Below the pieces are notes generated by a model, which was not told the DNA's origin, ran no database searches, and was given only the letters and a program-made list of their open reading frames with translations. This document shows positions 9,609 to 17,956 of a DNA stretch of 35,536 nt, piece after piece. The DNA is from Bacteroidota bacterium (lineage in GTDB: Bacteria > Bacteroidota > Bacteroidia > Cytophagales > Microscillaceae). The first letter of the stretch is position 1, and the number at the start of each line of letters is the position of its first letter. The position numbers and the translations under genes are program-made. The stretch covers positions 1 through 35,536 of the forward strand of contig RDXI01000017.1 of NCBI GenBank assembly GCA_004292795.1. The letters run 5' to 3'.

Positions 9609-9663
9609 TAACATACAACCATACAATCATACAACCATATAACCATACAACCATATAACAAAC
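9609..9663. repeat. Short tandem repeats of the ACAACCAT type
   Basis: Six to seven imperfect copies of an 8-base word (acaaccat, ataaccat, acaatcat) stand head to tail between the small membrane gene and hisIE. No coding potential was seen. Confidence 0.75.
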
Positions 9664-9714
9664 AACACTCATTCACTCTACAAATATAAGTAATATCGTT
9701 TAAATAACAAAACA

Positions 9715-10305
9715 TTGGAACTTAATTTTAACAAAGGAAATGGACTTGTACCCGCTGTAGTACAAGATGCCCAAACGCAAAAAGTGCTTATGCTCGGCTA
9801 CATGAACGAGGAAGCATGGCAAAAAACGCTAGCAGAAAAGGTAGTAACCTTTTATAGCCGTACCAAAGAACGCCTTTGGACGAAGGGCGAAACTTCGGGC
9901 AATTTTTTGAAAGTGGTCGAAACATTGGTCGATTGCGACCAAGATACGATACTGATTCGTGCCTTGCCTACGGGGGCGGTGTGCCACACAGGAGCGGATA
10001 CTTGCTTTCAAGAAAAAAATGTGCCTGATTTTCTGACTCACTTGGGCAATGTGATACAAGAAGCCCACGAACACCCACGCGAAGGCTCTTATACTGCCTC
10101 TCTCTTTGCCAAGGGCATCAACAAAGTGGCGCAAAAGGTAGGCGAGGAAGCCGTAGAGGTTATCATTGAGGCGAAAGACTCAAATGACGAACTCTTTTTA
10201 GGCGAATGTGCCGATTTGATGTATCATTTTCTCGTATTGCTTCGTGCCAAAGGTTTTTCATTGCAAGACGTTACAAAGGTTTTGGAAGAAAGGCATAAGA
10301 AATAA
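9715..10305 (+). CDS. hisIE: Bifunctional phosphoribosyl-AMP cyclohydrolase / phosphoribosyl-ATP pyrophosphatase
   Basis: The protein has 196 residues and catalyses steps 2 and 3 of histidine biosynthesis in the cytoplasm. The HisI part (about 1-110) shows NGLVPAVVQD, the Mg-binding D73-x-D75-x-D77, and the Zn cysteines C74, C90 and C97 within AVCHTGADTCF. The HisE part (about 112-196) shows KVGEEAVEVIIEA and LGECADLMYHFLVLL, its helical metal site. The start must be the TTG at 9715: the frame has a stop at 9691 and no ATG or GTG in between, and the N-terminus fits the family. No other his genes are nearby, so it stands apart from the rest of the pathway in this window. Confidence 0.95.
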   Translation: MELNFNKGNGLVPAVVQDAQTQKVLMLGYMNEEAWQKTLAEKVVTFYSRTKERLWTKGETSGNFLKVVETLVDCDQDTILIRALPTGAVCHTGADTCFQEKNVPDFLTHLGNVIQEAHEHPREGSYTASLFAKGINKVAQKVGEEAVEVIIEAKDSNDELFLGECADLMYHFLVLLRAKGFSLQDVTKVLEERHKK

Positions 10306-10442
10306 ACATTGAGAGATGTGCGGAGAGTTAATGTTCTGCAAGAAATGATGTGCCTGTCCTTCTTTTCAAGGGTGTAATTCAAATTGTCGTTTTTTGTAAA
10401 GTTTTGTAAATAAACTATCTTTTCAAAATAAACTTTTTGTAT

Positions 10443-10635
10443 ATGAGCAAAGAAGAATATTTGTTGTTAGCGTCTGCCCAGTATGAGGCTATTCACGCCC
10501 TTCAGGGGTTCGGTAGATTTTTTACAGCTCAAGTCAATTTGGTTTGAATTAGGTCGTCAAGTGCTAGCGAAGAGTATCCGCGAATTGCCGACTGATAGTC
10601 GAAAAAACAAAATTTTTACGCGGCTTGTGCCGATA
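10443..10635 (+). pseudogene. Frameshifted 5' remnant of a transposase-like gene
   Basis: An ATG at 10443 opens MSKEEYLLLASAQYEAIHAL, then the sense passes to the +1 frame near 10500-10515 and continues as DFLQLKSIWFELGRQVLA ... RELPTDSRKNKIFTR. The layout resembles the N-terminus of IS transposases of the ISKra4 type (an acidic helix, then an ELGR helix, then a basic RKK stretch). I recognise it only by pattern. The reading is cut at 10635 by the inverted-repeat element at 10636-10787, and no catalytic part follows. It is broken and not expected to be functional. Confidence 0.4.
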
Positions 10636-10787
10636 AGAGCTTGCTCAAAAATAAATCCAGTTGGTAGCCTCATAGGGGCGATATCTTAAGATTTCAACCT
10701 TACGAGGTTCTTGTTTGTGAAACGGATTTTCTACAAAGATATTGCCCCTACAGGGCTACCAAGCCAACTTATTTTTGAACAAGCTCT
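10636..10787. mobile_element. MITE-like palindromic element A, 152 bp, with 4-bp target duplication
   Basis: The left end AGAGCTTGCTCAAAAATAA and the right end (complement) AGAGCTTGTTCAAAAATAA match at 18 of 19 bases. GATA stands on both sides (10632-10635 and 10788-10791), as expected of a target-site duplication. The inside is an imperfect palindrome with GGGGCGATATCTTAAGATTT and CTACAAAGATATTGCCCC modules shared with element B. It encodes no protein, so it would depend on a transposase elsewhere. Confidence 0.65.
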
Positions 10788-10891
10788 GATACTCCAACAC
10801 AAAATCATACTACTTTTTTTAGTTTTTTAGTTTTTTCGTAAAAAAATAAGTAGTTTTGTAGCAGTTTTATAGAGCGTAAAAAGGTAGAAAT

Positions 10892-11245
10892 ATGATAAAA
10901 ATTTATTTTGAAGAAAATAACGAATATGCTGAGTTTGAAGCATCTAAAAAAGGTATTCGTATGGATATTTTTGTTCAGGTTGAAGACGATATATACAACC
11001 TTACATTCTACAGCATAGATAGAATTTCAGAAGAATTTTATAAGAATTACCACAGAAAAGGATACTATTTAACACCTCCAAACTTAGTAATATTAAAGGA
11101 AATTACTACAAAAAGTATTATTGAAACCACACTAAAATTAGTTGAACAGAATTTTTTTCAAAAACTTGGGTGTTATAGCGAGGTAGATTTAGAGGCATTA
11201 GCTGAAGTATATCCAAATACTTCCCCCCCTCGTTCAATCATTTAG
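10892..11245 (+). CDS. Orphan AT-rich small protein, unknown
   Basis: The protein has 117 residues with start ATG 10892. It is soluble and acidic, with no signal peptide and no membrane segment. It opens with beta-strand-like text (MIKIYFEENNEYAEFEAS), is rich in Ile, Glu and Tyr, and is mainly AT-ending in codons. I recognise no family. Size and composition would fit an immunity or addiction partner, but nothing in the sequence proves this. It is trapped between two MITE-like elements and two broken genes, so it may be recent cargo or a survivor of a decayed island. Confidence 0.5.
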   Translation: MIKIYFEENNEYAEFEASKKGIRMDIFVQVEDDIYNLTFYSIDRISEEFYKNYHRKGYYLTPPNLVILKEITTKSIIETTLKLVEQNFFQKLGCYSEVDLEALAEVYPNTSPPRSII

Positions 11246-11284
11246 AGTTTATTTAAATTTCTATTTAAATACATTTAAGATACT

Positions 11285-11516
11285 AAGAGCCTGTTCAAAT
11301 TTTTTGGTAGTGCATTTTTAGCCCCAGAGGGGCGATATCTTTGTAGAAAAGCCATTCCACAAGCCAGAACCCCGTAGGGGTGAAATCTTAAGATGTCGCC
11401 CCTACGGGGCTTTAATAACCTTAACAATGTCATTGCTACAAAGATATCGCCCCTACGGGGCTACTTATTTTTGAACAGGCTCTTACAGGTTATTGAGAAA
11501 TTTTTGAATAGGCTCT
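11285..11516. mobile_element. MITE-like palindromic element B, with an extra terminal copy
   Basis: The left end AAGAGCCTGTTCAAA (from 11285) is matched in inverse by TTTGAACAGGCTCTT ending at 11484 and again by TTTTTGAATAGGCTCT ending at 11516. Taking the outer copy, TACT flanks both sides (11281-11284 and 11517-11520). The inside holds three GCCCCTACGGGGC-type palindromes and AAAGATATCGCCCC modules shared with element A. No coding sequence is present. The doubled right end suggests insertion beside an older end or an internal duplication. Confidence 0.6.
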
Positions 11517-11517
11517 T

Positions 11518-11784
11518 ACTGCCTTGCCTACCACTATAGGCGGATTAAAAAAACTGAAATATCTTAATTTGAATGACAACCAACTTACGAACTTGCCTGC
11601 ATCACTCGGAGAATGAAAAAAATTAGAAGAGTTGAATTTGAGTGGCAACCTCTTGACATATTTACCTGATGAGTTGAGGGAATTGAAAAAATGTAAAATT
11701 TGCGTAGGCAAGAAACCCACTGATGAGTTACGCGAATGTGTGAAAGGCTGGAAAAATGTTTTTTTTAAGGATTATTTGTTCTGA
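11518..11784 (+). pseudogene. Broken leucine-rich-repeat protein fragment
   Basis: The frame reads LPTTIGGLKKLKYLNLNDNQ then LTNLPASLGE, is interrupted by TGA at 11614-11616, and resumes KKLEELNLSGNLLTYLPDEL, ending at the TGA at 11782-11784. Two to three leucine-rich repeats of the bacterial LxxLxLxxNxLxxLP type are plain. The 5' end is missing and begins right at the end of element B, so there is both a truncation and an internal stop. LRR proteins bind other proteins. This one cannot make a full product. Confidence 0.7.
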
Positions 11785-11933
11785 TTTTTGTTTTCTTCTA
11801 CCCCAACACTGTCATAAGTCTTTTGCTTACATTCATAAACAAAAATTAAATACAAAATATTGATTACCAATAATTTACAAATTTTTCAAAAATATCGAAA
11901 GGATAAAAGGTACCCTGGATTATCCTCGCGCCC

Positions 11934-11964
11934 TTGCTTTTTGGGTAGGCAAGGGCTATATTTG
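11934..11964 (+). promoter_or_regulatory. Promoter of the MarR-SDR-pirin operon
   Basis: TTG (11934-11936) and TATATTTG (11957-11964) are 20 bases apart, close to the Bacteroidetes consensus. The -7 box overlaps the upstream GTG in the same frame, which supports the ATG at 11988 as the real start. From 11785 to 11933 I see only AT-rich DNA. Confidence 0.5.
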
Positions 11965-11987
11965 TGAAAACTTTACGCGAATACAGT

Positions 11988-12416
11988 ATGAACTTTGAAA
12001 CCAATATAGGACGCTACACAGGCGTATTGCACCAAAGTATGCAAAAACGCTTGAGCGAATTGCTCGAACAAGCGCAAACAGGCATCACTGCCGACCAATT
12101 TCGGTTGCTTACGCATCTTTGGAAAGAAGACGGCATTACCCAACAGCAACTCGCCTGCCTACTCAAGCGCGACAAGGCAGGCGTAACACGTATGGTAGAT
12201 ATACTCGAAAAACAACACCTTGTAACGCGCATAGCTGACAAACAAGATAGGCGCGTAAACCTTGTGTATCTTACCAAAACAGGCAAGGAGCTTGAAAATC
12301 CTTGTGCCGAATGTGCCAAACAGTGCCTGCAAGACAGTATGCAAGACTTCACTACAGAGGAGCAAAATACGCTCGCTACGCTCTTGCAAAAAGCCATTCA
12401 AAATTTAAATTCTTGA
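11988..12416 (+). CDS. MarR-family transcriptional regulator
   Basis: The protein has 142 residues from the ATG at 11988. The fold is seen as TADQFRLLTHLWKEDGITQQQ (helices 2-3), LLKRDKAGVTRMVDILEKQHL (recognition helix) and ADKQDRRVNLVYLTKTGKEL (the beta wing with the D-x-R signature). MarR proteins are dimeric repressors released by small phenolic or oxidative ligands. It lies 72 bases before an SDR gene that is fused without a gap to a pirin gene on the same strand, so control of its own operon is the natural inference. Cysteines near the C-terminus (CAECAKQC) could make it redox-responsive, which is speculative. Confidence 0.9.
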   Translation: MNFETNIGRYTGVLHQSMQKRLSELLEQAQTGITADQFRLLTHLWKEDGITQQQLACLLKRDKAGVTRMVDILEKQHLVTRIADKQDRRVNLVYLTKTGKELENPCAECAKQCLQDSMQDFTTEEQNTLATLLQKAIQNLNS

Positions 12417-12488
12417 TATTTGAACTTTTTATTTTGATTATTAGTTGCTTATTCAACTATTGTTTAATCAACTTAATACCAACCTAAA

Positions 12489-13229
12489 ATGAACAAGGCA
12501 TTAGAGAACAAGAAAGTGATTGTGCTGGGCGGTAGCCGAGGCATAGGCAAAGCTATCGTGTTGGAATTGGCACGCAAGGGAGCGCATATTGTATTCACAT
12601 ACTCGAGCAACGAAGCCGAAGCGAAACGCACCGAAGCAGAGGCAAAAGCCCTTAGTCCGTATGTAGTAGCGATACAAGCCGACCTTACCAAACGCGAAGA
12701 TATACAGCGCGTGTTTGATTTTATCCCTGCCAATTTTGGAGGCAAGCCCGATATTTACATAGGGGTAGCCTTTCCTACTGCGCAATTTATGCCTATGGCG
12801 TATGTGCAAGACGAAAACTATGAATTGATGTTTTCAGCCGTAAAGGGGCATTTTTTCGCTATGCAACAAGCGGCGCAAAGCCTTCAAGAAGGAGGCAAGA
12901 TTTTGGTGTTTAGCAGTGGCGCGGCGGCTATGGCTACTCCCGCAGGTGGTCTGTATGGTGGCGCAAAGTCTGCTATTGAACGTTTTGCACTTTCTTTGTC
13001 TAAGGAGTTGGGAAGCCAACAAATTACGGTCAATGTAGTGTCGCCCGGTGTTACGCAAACGGAAGGCTTGGTTGCTCCGCAAGCCATGATTGATGCCTTA
13101 GTTGCACAAACGCCTTTGGGCAGGTTGGGAACTGTAGAAGACGTTGCGCAAGCAACTGTTCAGCTTTGCTTGCCTGAAATGAACTGGGTAAATGGGCAAA
13201 TTATTCAAGTAAACGGAGGGATTTTATAA
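12489..13229 (+). CDS. Short-chain dehydrogenase/reductase (FabG-like)
   Basis: The protein has 246 residues and is a cytoplasmic NAD(P)H-dependent oxidoreductase. The cofactor glycine motif GGSRGIG is at 14-20, the catalytic Ser at 142-143, and the YGGAK pair is Y156/K160. The C-terminal NVVSPGVTQTEG is the usual substrate-loop start. The NNAG motif is replaced by IGVAFPT near 91-97, a departure seen in divergent SDRs. The substrate cannot be told. It is co-transcribed with the MarR gene before it, and its TAA is directly followed by the ATG of the pirin gene. A carbonyl- or quinone-detoxifying role with pirin is inferred. Confidence 0.9.
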   Translation: MNKALENKKVIVLGGSRGIGKAIVLELARKGAHIVFTYSSNEAEAKRTEAEAKALSPYVVAIQADLTKREDIQRVFDFIPANFGGKPDIYIGVAFPTAQFMPMAYVQDENYELMFSAVKGHFFAMQQAAQSLQEGGKILVFSSGAAAMATPAGGLYGGAKSAIERFALSLSKELGSQQITVNVVSPGVTQTEGLVAPQAMIDALVAQTPLGRLGTVEDVAQATVQLCLPEMNWVNGQIIQVNGGIL

Positions 13230-13937
13230 ATGAAAACATTGTTTCGCCCAAGTGAGTCTCGCCTACACAAGCAAGATGCTTGGAAAAAAAGTGCGTATGC
13301 GTTTGTGCCTTACCAAACTAATTTTGGGGCTTTGTGTGGTTTTGCTGATGATGTGGTGCAGGCAGGCAAGGGCTTTGGTATGCATCCACACGAAAATATG
13401 GAGATAAGCACCATAGTATTGAAAGGAGCGCAAGCACACCGCGACAATACGGGCAGTGAGGGCATCATAGATACCCAAACCGTACAAACTATGAGTGCGG
13501 GAACGGGCATTATGCACAGCGAATATAACAACTCGCCTACCGAAACCTTTTGGAGCTTTCAAATTTGGGTATATCCCAAAGAAATGAATGTGCTTCCGCG
13601 TCATGAGAAATTTACGTTTCAGCCCCACGACAAACTGAACAAAGTTCTACTGGCTCTTTCGCCTGACCGCAGGCAAGGCTCGGCACTCATCAACCAAGAT
13701 GCGTTTTTCAGTCTTTGCACCTTAGAAGCAGGCAAGGAAATCAGCTATAGTATGTACTTGCCTACCCATGGCGTGTATGTGCATTGTGCCGAAGGCGAGG
13801 TAAAAATAGGCGATTTTTCGCTGAAAGCGGGTGATGCTATAGGCATATACGACACACAAACCTTTGATGTCGTAGCTTCTTCTTCTGCTGAACTCATTTT
13901 CGTAGAAGTGCCTATGGAGCGAGGTGTCAAAGTATAA
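13230..13937 (+). CDS. Pirin-family protein (quercetinase-like bicupin)
   Basis: The protein has 235 residues. The N-terminal cupin carries the pirin metal ligands H52, H54, H96 and E98 in GMHPHENMEIS and AGTGIMHSEYN. The C-terminal cupin (about 135-232) is degenerate, as is normal in the family. The length matches E. coli YhhW (about 230). Members bind Fe and some oxidise quercetin, while others act as redox switches. The ATG directly follows the SDR stop with zero bases between, which implies translational coupling. A strong hairpin terminator follows. Confidence 0.92.
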   Translation: MKTLFRPSESRLHKQDAWKKSAYAFVPYQTNFGALCGFADDVVQAGKGFGMHPHENMEISTIVLKGAQAHRDNTGSEGIIDTQTVQTMSAGTGIMHSEYNNSPTETFWSFQIWVYPKEMNVLPRHEKFTFQPHDKLNKVLLALSPDRRQGSALINQDAFFSLCTLEAGKEISYSMYLPTHGVYVHCAEGEVKIGDFSLKAGDAIGIYDTQTFDVVASSSAELIFVEVPMERGVKV

Positions 13938-13940
13938 AAC

Positions 13941-13966
13941 AAAAGGCGCGAACTGTCGCGCCTTTT
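13941..13966. terminator. Bidirectional terminator between pirin and M16 genes
   Basis: AAAAGGCGCGA (13941-13951) and TCGCGCCTTTT (13956-13966) form a perfect 11-bp stem with a 4-base loop and A/T flanks. It stands between two convergent stops (13937 and 13975). Confidence 0.9.
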
Positions 13967-13974
13967 AGTTTTGC

Positions 13975-16767
13975 TTATTTTTCAGGATTAAGCACTATCT
14001 TTATCAAGTTTTTCTTAAGGGGATATTTCTTGGCTATGCGCTGAATGTCTTGCGGAGTAATGGCTTCATAACGCGCCTTAGACTCCTCCACGCTTATCAA
14101 TTTTTGGTTGAACTTGTAGGCACGCTCCAAGCGGTCTGTCCAAAAATAATTTTCCTGCACATTGCGTTCCATTTCTCGCCTGTAGGTTTCTTTTATCTTT
14201 TTCATATCTTCGGCAGTAGGCAAGACATTTTGCAACTTGCCTATTTCCTCAAATACAGCTTCGGTCAGCTTGCCTACATTTTCGGGAGCGCAACCAAAGT
14301 TTACATTGATGTTGAAACGGCTGTAAGGAATACGCGAAACGCTTGTATTGGTGCGCGGGCTATACACACCACCTTTGTCTTCGCGCAGGTTTTCTGTGAT
14401 TTTGATGCGCAATAAATCACCAAACGCCTTCAATGCCAATTCATCTTTGTCATTCTTGAAGTTTCCTACAAAGTTCATCGTAACTTGACTTTTTGGGTCT
14501 TTTCCTTTTTTGACTTCTTTTTCCAAAAAGCCCTGCGGAGGACGAATGCCAAGGTCTTTGTATTTCTCTTTTTTGTTTTGGGTAGGCAAGCTACCAATAT
14601 ACGTTTCTAACAAAGGGCGTACTTTTTCTATGTCAATATTGCCCACAAACGTAAACACAAAGTCAGACGCATTGCCAAAACGTTCCTTATATATCTCCAG
14701 CACGCGGTCATAGTTGACTTTATCATAGTCCTCTTCAGACGTGATGGCATTGGCGCGTGGGTGGTTTTGTGTCATAATCTTGCCTGTTTCGCGCCCAAAG
14801 TAAATTTGTGGCTCTGCATACCAATTTTTGACAGATGCCTTGTTTTTAGTGATGAATGCCTTGAACAAGTCTACATCTTTTCGTGGGGCTGTAAAGTACA
14901 AGTGCATGAGTTGCAAAGCAGTTTCAAAATCCTTGAGTGTAGTATTGCAAGACATACCTTCCTCGTACCACCCTACCGAAGTGTATATAAAAACATTCTT
15001 GCCTGCCAATACCTTTTGCAAATCTGTAGGCGAGAAATTGCCAATACCGCCCGCCATAATTGCGGGTCCTATCATAGAAGCATTGTATTTATCTGTATCA
15101 GGATAAAGAGAAGTACCACCTTCGCTATAGACTTTCATCTCCACCTCATCATTTTTGTAGGTAGTAGGTTTGATGACCACAGTTGCGCCATTGGAAAGCA
15201 CAAATTCAGTAGCCCCTTCCGATTTGGCGATGGGCGTTTCTTTCACAATCTTGCCTGCTTGTGGCATCTTAGCCATCAGTGGTTCAGTGATAACTTTGTC
15301 TTCATAAGGCGAAACATTCATGTTATCTACTTCGTCTAACAAAGCACGTACACGCGCCTCTGTAGGCAGTTTTACGCTTGGTTTGTCTATCGTGGTAATA
15401 ATTACAGAACGATTTTCTTTGGTTATCCATTTTTTAGCCAATGTACTCAACTCTTCCGTTTGCACAGTAGGCAAGAATTTTTTTGCCAATTCATACGCAT
15501 ATCCCGCGTCCATAGCAGGCGAGCCTTGCAAGAAATAATACACGTATTTATCCACCCAAACTTCCGAGTCAGTCTTATTACTTTCGTTGAAATCTTTTTC
15601 GTATCGGCTCAATACATCTTTTATGGCTCTCTCGAGTTCAGTTTTTTGGAAGCCATGTTGTTGCACACGCCTATTTTCTACCAAAAGCGTTTTCAAGGCT
15701 TCTTCTATTTTTTCGTTAGGTACTTGCGCATAAGACTCGTATTCTGACGAGTTTTTGGAAAGTCCACCACCATAGCCAGCGTAGGCAAAAATATAGGCGG
15801 GGTCAGGCTTTTTAGATATTTCATCAAGGCGATTGTAGAGCATATTTTCATACAAACTATAGAGTAACCTGCGCCTAAAATCCTGTTCGGTGCGTACTGT
15901 TTCGGAGGCGTGTTTGTAAGTTACACGAACAGCGTTGCTGGGCGATTCCTTGTCGCTCAAGATTTGTATGCGCGTTTCGGGGTGTGCAGGCACATCATAT
16001 TCCTTGCGTTCACGCGGATTTTTGGAGGCTTCGAGGCGGTTGAAATACGTTTTTATTTTTGCCTCCATTTTGTCCACATCAATATCGCCCACTACTATTA
16101 CCGCCATTAAATCGGGGCGATACCAGTCTTTGTAAAACTTGCGGATAGTCGCATGGTCGAATTTTTCCAAAATTTCTTTCGTGCCTATAGGCAAGCGGTC
16201 TGCATAGCGCGAGCCTTTGTAAACAGCAGGAAGCCATTGGTCGCGCATACGTTGCCCTGCTCCGCGCCTTGTGCGCCATTCCTCAATCACTACGCCACGT
16301 TCTTTGTCTATTTCTGTGCCTTCAAACGTAACATTGTGCGCCCAATCTTCTAAGATTTGCAAACCTTTGTCGACAGTTTCTTCTTTGTCTGAAGGCACAG
16401 GAAGCATATACACTGTTTCATCAAACGAAGTATAGGCATTAAGGTCTGCCACAAAGCGTACCCCTGCCGTTTGCAAATAACTTACCAAGTCATTTTTAGG
16501 AAAGTTTTTTGTGCCATTGAAGCACATATGTTCTGTGAAGTGCGCCAATCCTAATTGATTGTCGTCTTCAAGAATAGAACCCGCTTTGATAGCCAACCGA
16601 AGCTCCACGCGCTTTTCGGGCTTTGGGTTGCGCTGTATAAAATATTGTAATCCATTGGAGAGTGTGCCTGTGCGCACTTGTGGATTGAGCGGGAGGTCTT
16701 GCGCCACTGCCGAAATGCCTACAGCAAAGGCTAAGTAGGCAAGACAATATCTTGCTATTTTGAACAT
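13975..16767 (-). CDS. M16 zinc protease, PqqL-like
   Basis: The protein has 930 residues, close to E. coli PqqL (about 931). A signal peptide (1-22, ending AVAQ) marks it as periplasmic. The inverted zinc motif HxxEH is H76-F-T-E79-H80, and the distal ligand lies in ERGVVIEEWR (E162 or E163). Four M16 modules follow: the active one (about 35-170), the M16_C type (about 200-430), an inactive third (about 525-680) and a fourth (about 690-880, with VFTFVGNID). It clamps and degrades peptides. In this phylum such proteins are common cell-envelope proteases. Six copies of TAGGCAAG/CTTGCCTA lie within the gene. Confidence 0.93.
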   Translation of the reverse strand: MFKIARYCLAYLAFAVGISAVAQDLPLNPQVRTGTLSNGLQYFIQRNPKPEKRVELRLAIKAGSILEDDNQLGLAHFTEHMCFNGTKNFPKNDLVSYLQTAGVRFVADLNAYTSFDETVYMLPVPSDKEETVDKGLQILEDWAHNVTFEGTEIDKERGVVIEEWRTRRGAGQRMRDQWLPAVYKGSRYADRLPIGTKEILEKFDHATIRKFYKDWYRPDLMAVIVVGDIDVDKMEAKIKTYFNRLEASKNPRERKEYDVPAHPETRIQILSDKESPSNAVRVTYKHASETVRTEQDFRRRLLYSLYENMLYNRLDEISKKPDPAYIFAYAGYGGGLSKNSSEYESYAQVPNEKIEEALKTLLVENRRVQQHGFQKTELERAIKDVLSRYEKDFNESNKTDSEVWVDKYVYYFLQGSPAMDAGYAYELAKKFLPTVQTEELSTLAKKWITKENRSVIITTIDKPSVKLPTEARVRALLDEVDNMNVSPYEDKVITEPLMAKMPQAGKIVKETPIAKSEGATEFVLSNGATVVIKPTTYKNDEVEMKVYSEGGTSLYPDTDKYNASMIGPAIMAGGIGNFSPTDLQKVLAGKNVFIYTSVGWYEEGMSCNTTLKDFETALQLMHLYFTAPRKDVDLFKAFITKNKASVKNWYAEPQIYFGRETGKIMTQNHPRANAITSEEDYDKVNYDRVLEIYKERFGNASDFVFTFVGNIDIEKVRPLLETYIGSLPTQNKKEKYKDLGIRPPQGFLEKEVKKGKDPKSQVTMNFVGNFKNDKDELALKAFGDLLRIKITENLREDKGGVYSPRTNTSVSRIPYSRFNINVNFGCAPENVGKLTEAVFEEIGKLQNVLPTAEDMKKIKETYRREMERNVQENYFWTDRLERAYKFNQKLISVEESKARYEAITPQDIQRIAKKYPLKKNLIKIVLNPEK

Positions 16768-16802
16768 ACTTTATTGTTTGAAAAAGTAGAGAATATTATT
16801 AT

Positions 16803-16841
16803 AATAGAAACATAGCTCTTAAAAAATACTATGTTTCTATT
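16803..16841. terminator. Inverted repeat after the epimerase gene, possible terminator
   Basis: AATAGAAACATAG (16803-16815) and CTATGTTTCTATT (16829-16841) form a perfect 13-bp AT-rich stem with a 13-base loop. It lies between the epimerase stop and the M16 start. The T run is on the plus-strand side, so its use as a minus-strand terminator is uncertain. Confidence 0.5.
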
Positions 16842-16925
16842 TTTGATATGTTTTCCTCGAGGCAACTTTTGTATATACCAAACAACTTTGCTCAAACGGA
16901 ACAATTCCATTACTTTTTTGTATGG

Positions 16926-17834
16926 TTATGCCTTACGGAGCAGGTCTTGCAAGGTAGCAGTAAGTTCAGGAAAGTCGAAAGTAAAGCCCGCTTGTTGGAT
17001 TTTGGCACAAGAAACGCGGTTGCCACCCAAGACCATTTGCGCCATTTCGCCCAATAACACTTGCAACACAAACGAAGGCACAGCAGGCAAGAACGAAGGT
17101 CTATGCAACACTTTGGCGATGCCTTTGGTCAGCTCGGCATTGGTAGCAGGCGAGGGCGCACAAGCGTTGTAAATTCCCACAACTTGTTCGTTTTCAATGG
17201 CATACGCCAACATACGTGCCATGTCTTGTATATGAATCCAACTCATGTATTGCTTGCCTGAACCGAGAGGCGCGCCCACTCCCCAGCCTACAGGCGAGGC
17301 TATGGTAGGCAAGGCTCCTCCTTCGCGTGCCAAGACTACGCCAATACGCCACAACGACAAACGGACTCCTGTCTTTTCGATAGGCAAGGCTTCCGCTTCC
17401 CATTTAACCGTAACATCTGCTAAAAAGTCCTTGCCTGCGGGACTCGCCTCCGTAATGAGAGCCTCGCCTGTATCCAAGCCATAATAACCTATCGCAGAAG
17501 CTCCCACGAAGATTTTAGGGCGTTTTTCTGTAGGCAAGTCGGCTATAGTCTTCGCCAATAGGCGCGTGGAGTGCGTTCTGCTTTCCAAAATATCGAGTTT
17601 GCGGGCTTTGCTCCAAGGCTTTTCGGCAACGCTTGTGCCTGCCAAATGCACCACCGCATCAGCCCATTCGAGGGCTTCTTTGTCTATGGTTTGGGTGGGA
17701 ATGTCCCACAAAAAAGTGCGTATTTGGGTTTGTTTGCTACGGCTCAATACCGCTACTTCGTGTCCTTTTTGTTGCAAAAGTTTGGTAAGATGCTTGCCTA
17801 CCAAGCCCGTACCGCCAGAGATGAGAATGTTCAT
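16926..17834 (-). CDS. TIGR01777 family NAD(P)-dependent epimerase
   Basis: The protein has 302 residues from the ATG at 17834, giving MNILISGGTGLVGKHL with the Rossmann GGTGxxG at 7-13. A longer frame upstream lacks family similarity. Family marks: VVHLAGTSVAEKPWS, RTHSTRLL, ASAIGYYG (the Y of the active-site region), LSLWRIGVVLAREGGAL, YMSWIHIQDM and NACAPSPATNAE. The end GGNRVSCAKIQQAGF is typical of the SDR39U1/YfcH group. The exact substrate is unknown for the family. It diverges from the methyltransferase gene at 17957. Confidence 0.9.
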   Translation of the reverse strand: MNILISGGTGLVGKHLTKLLQQKGHEVAVLSRSKQTQIRTFLWDIPTQTIDKEALEWADAVVHLAGTSVAEKPWSKARKLDILESRTHSTRLLAKTIADLPTEKRPKIFVGASAIGYYGLDTGEALITEASPAGKDFLADVTVKWEAEALPIEKTGVRLSLWRIGVVLAREGGALPTIASPVGWGVGAPLGSGKQYMSWIHIQDMARMLAYAIENEQVVGIYNACAPSPATNAELTKGIAKVLHRPSFLPAVPSFVLQVLLGEMAQMVLGGNRVSCAKIQQAGFTFDFPELTATLQDLLRKA

Positions 17835-17896
17835 GAATAAGCAACGAAAAACAAAGTAGTTATGTTTATAATATCTTGTTAAGGTGTATGCGAAGT

Positions 17897-17928
17897 TTTG
17901 TATGCGTGCTGTTTTTTCGCTATCTTTG
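17897..17928 (+). promoter_or_regulatory. Promoter of the methyltransferase gene
   Basis: The -33 TTTG (17897-17900) and -7 TATCTTTG (17921-17928) with a 20-base spacer fit the Bacteroidetes consensus exactly. The ATG is 28 bases further on. A strong constitutive promoter fits early methylation in a controlled R-M system. Confidence 0.7.
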
Positions 17929-17956
17929 CAGTAAAACAACGTATAAATAGAACCAC

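Noticed and set aside
9522..9715. Minus-strand frames with Pro-Ser-Thr-Leu text
   Set aside because: They are translated simple repeats upstream of the 106-residue gene. Different frames give the same kind of text, which marks them as non-coding.
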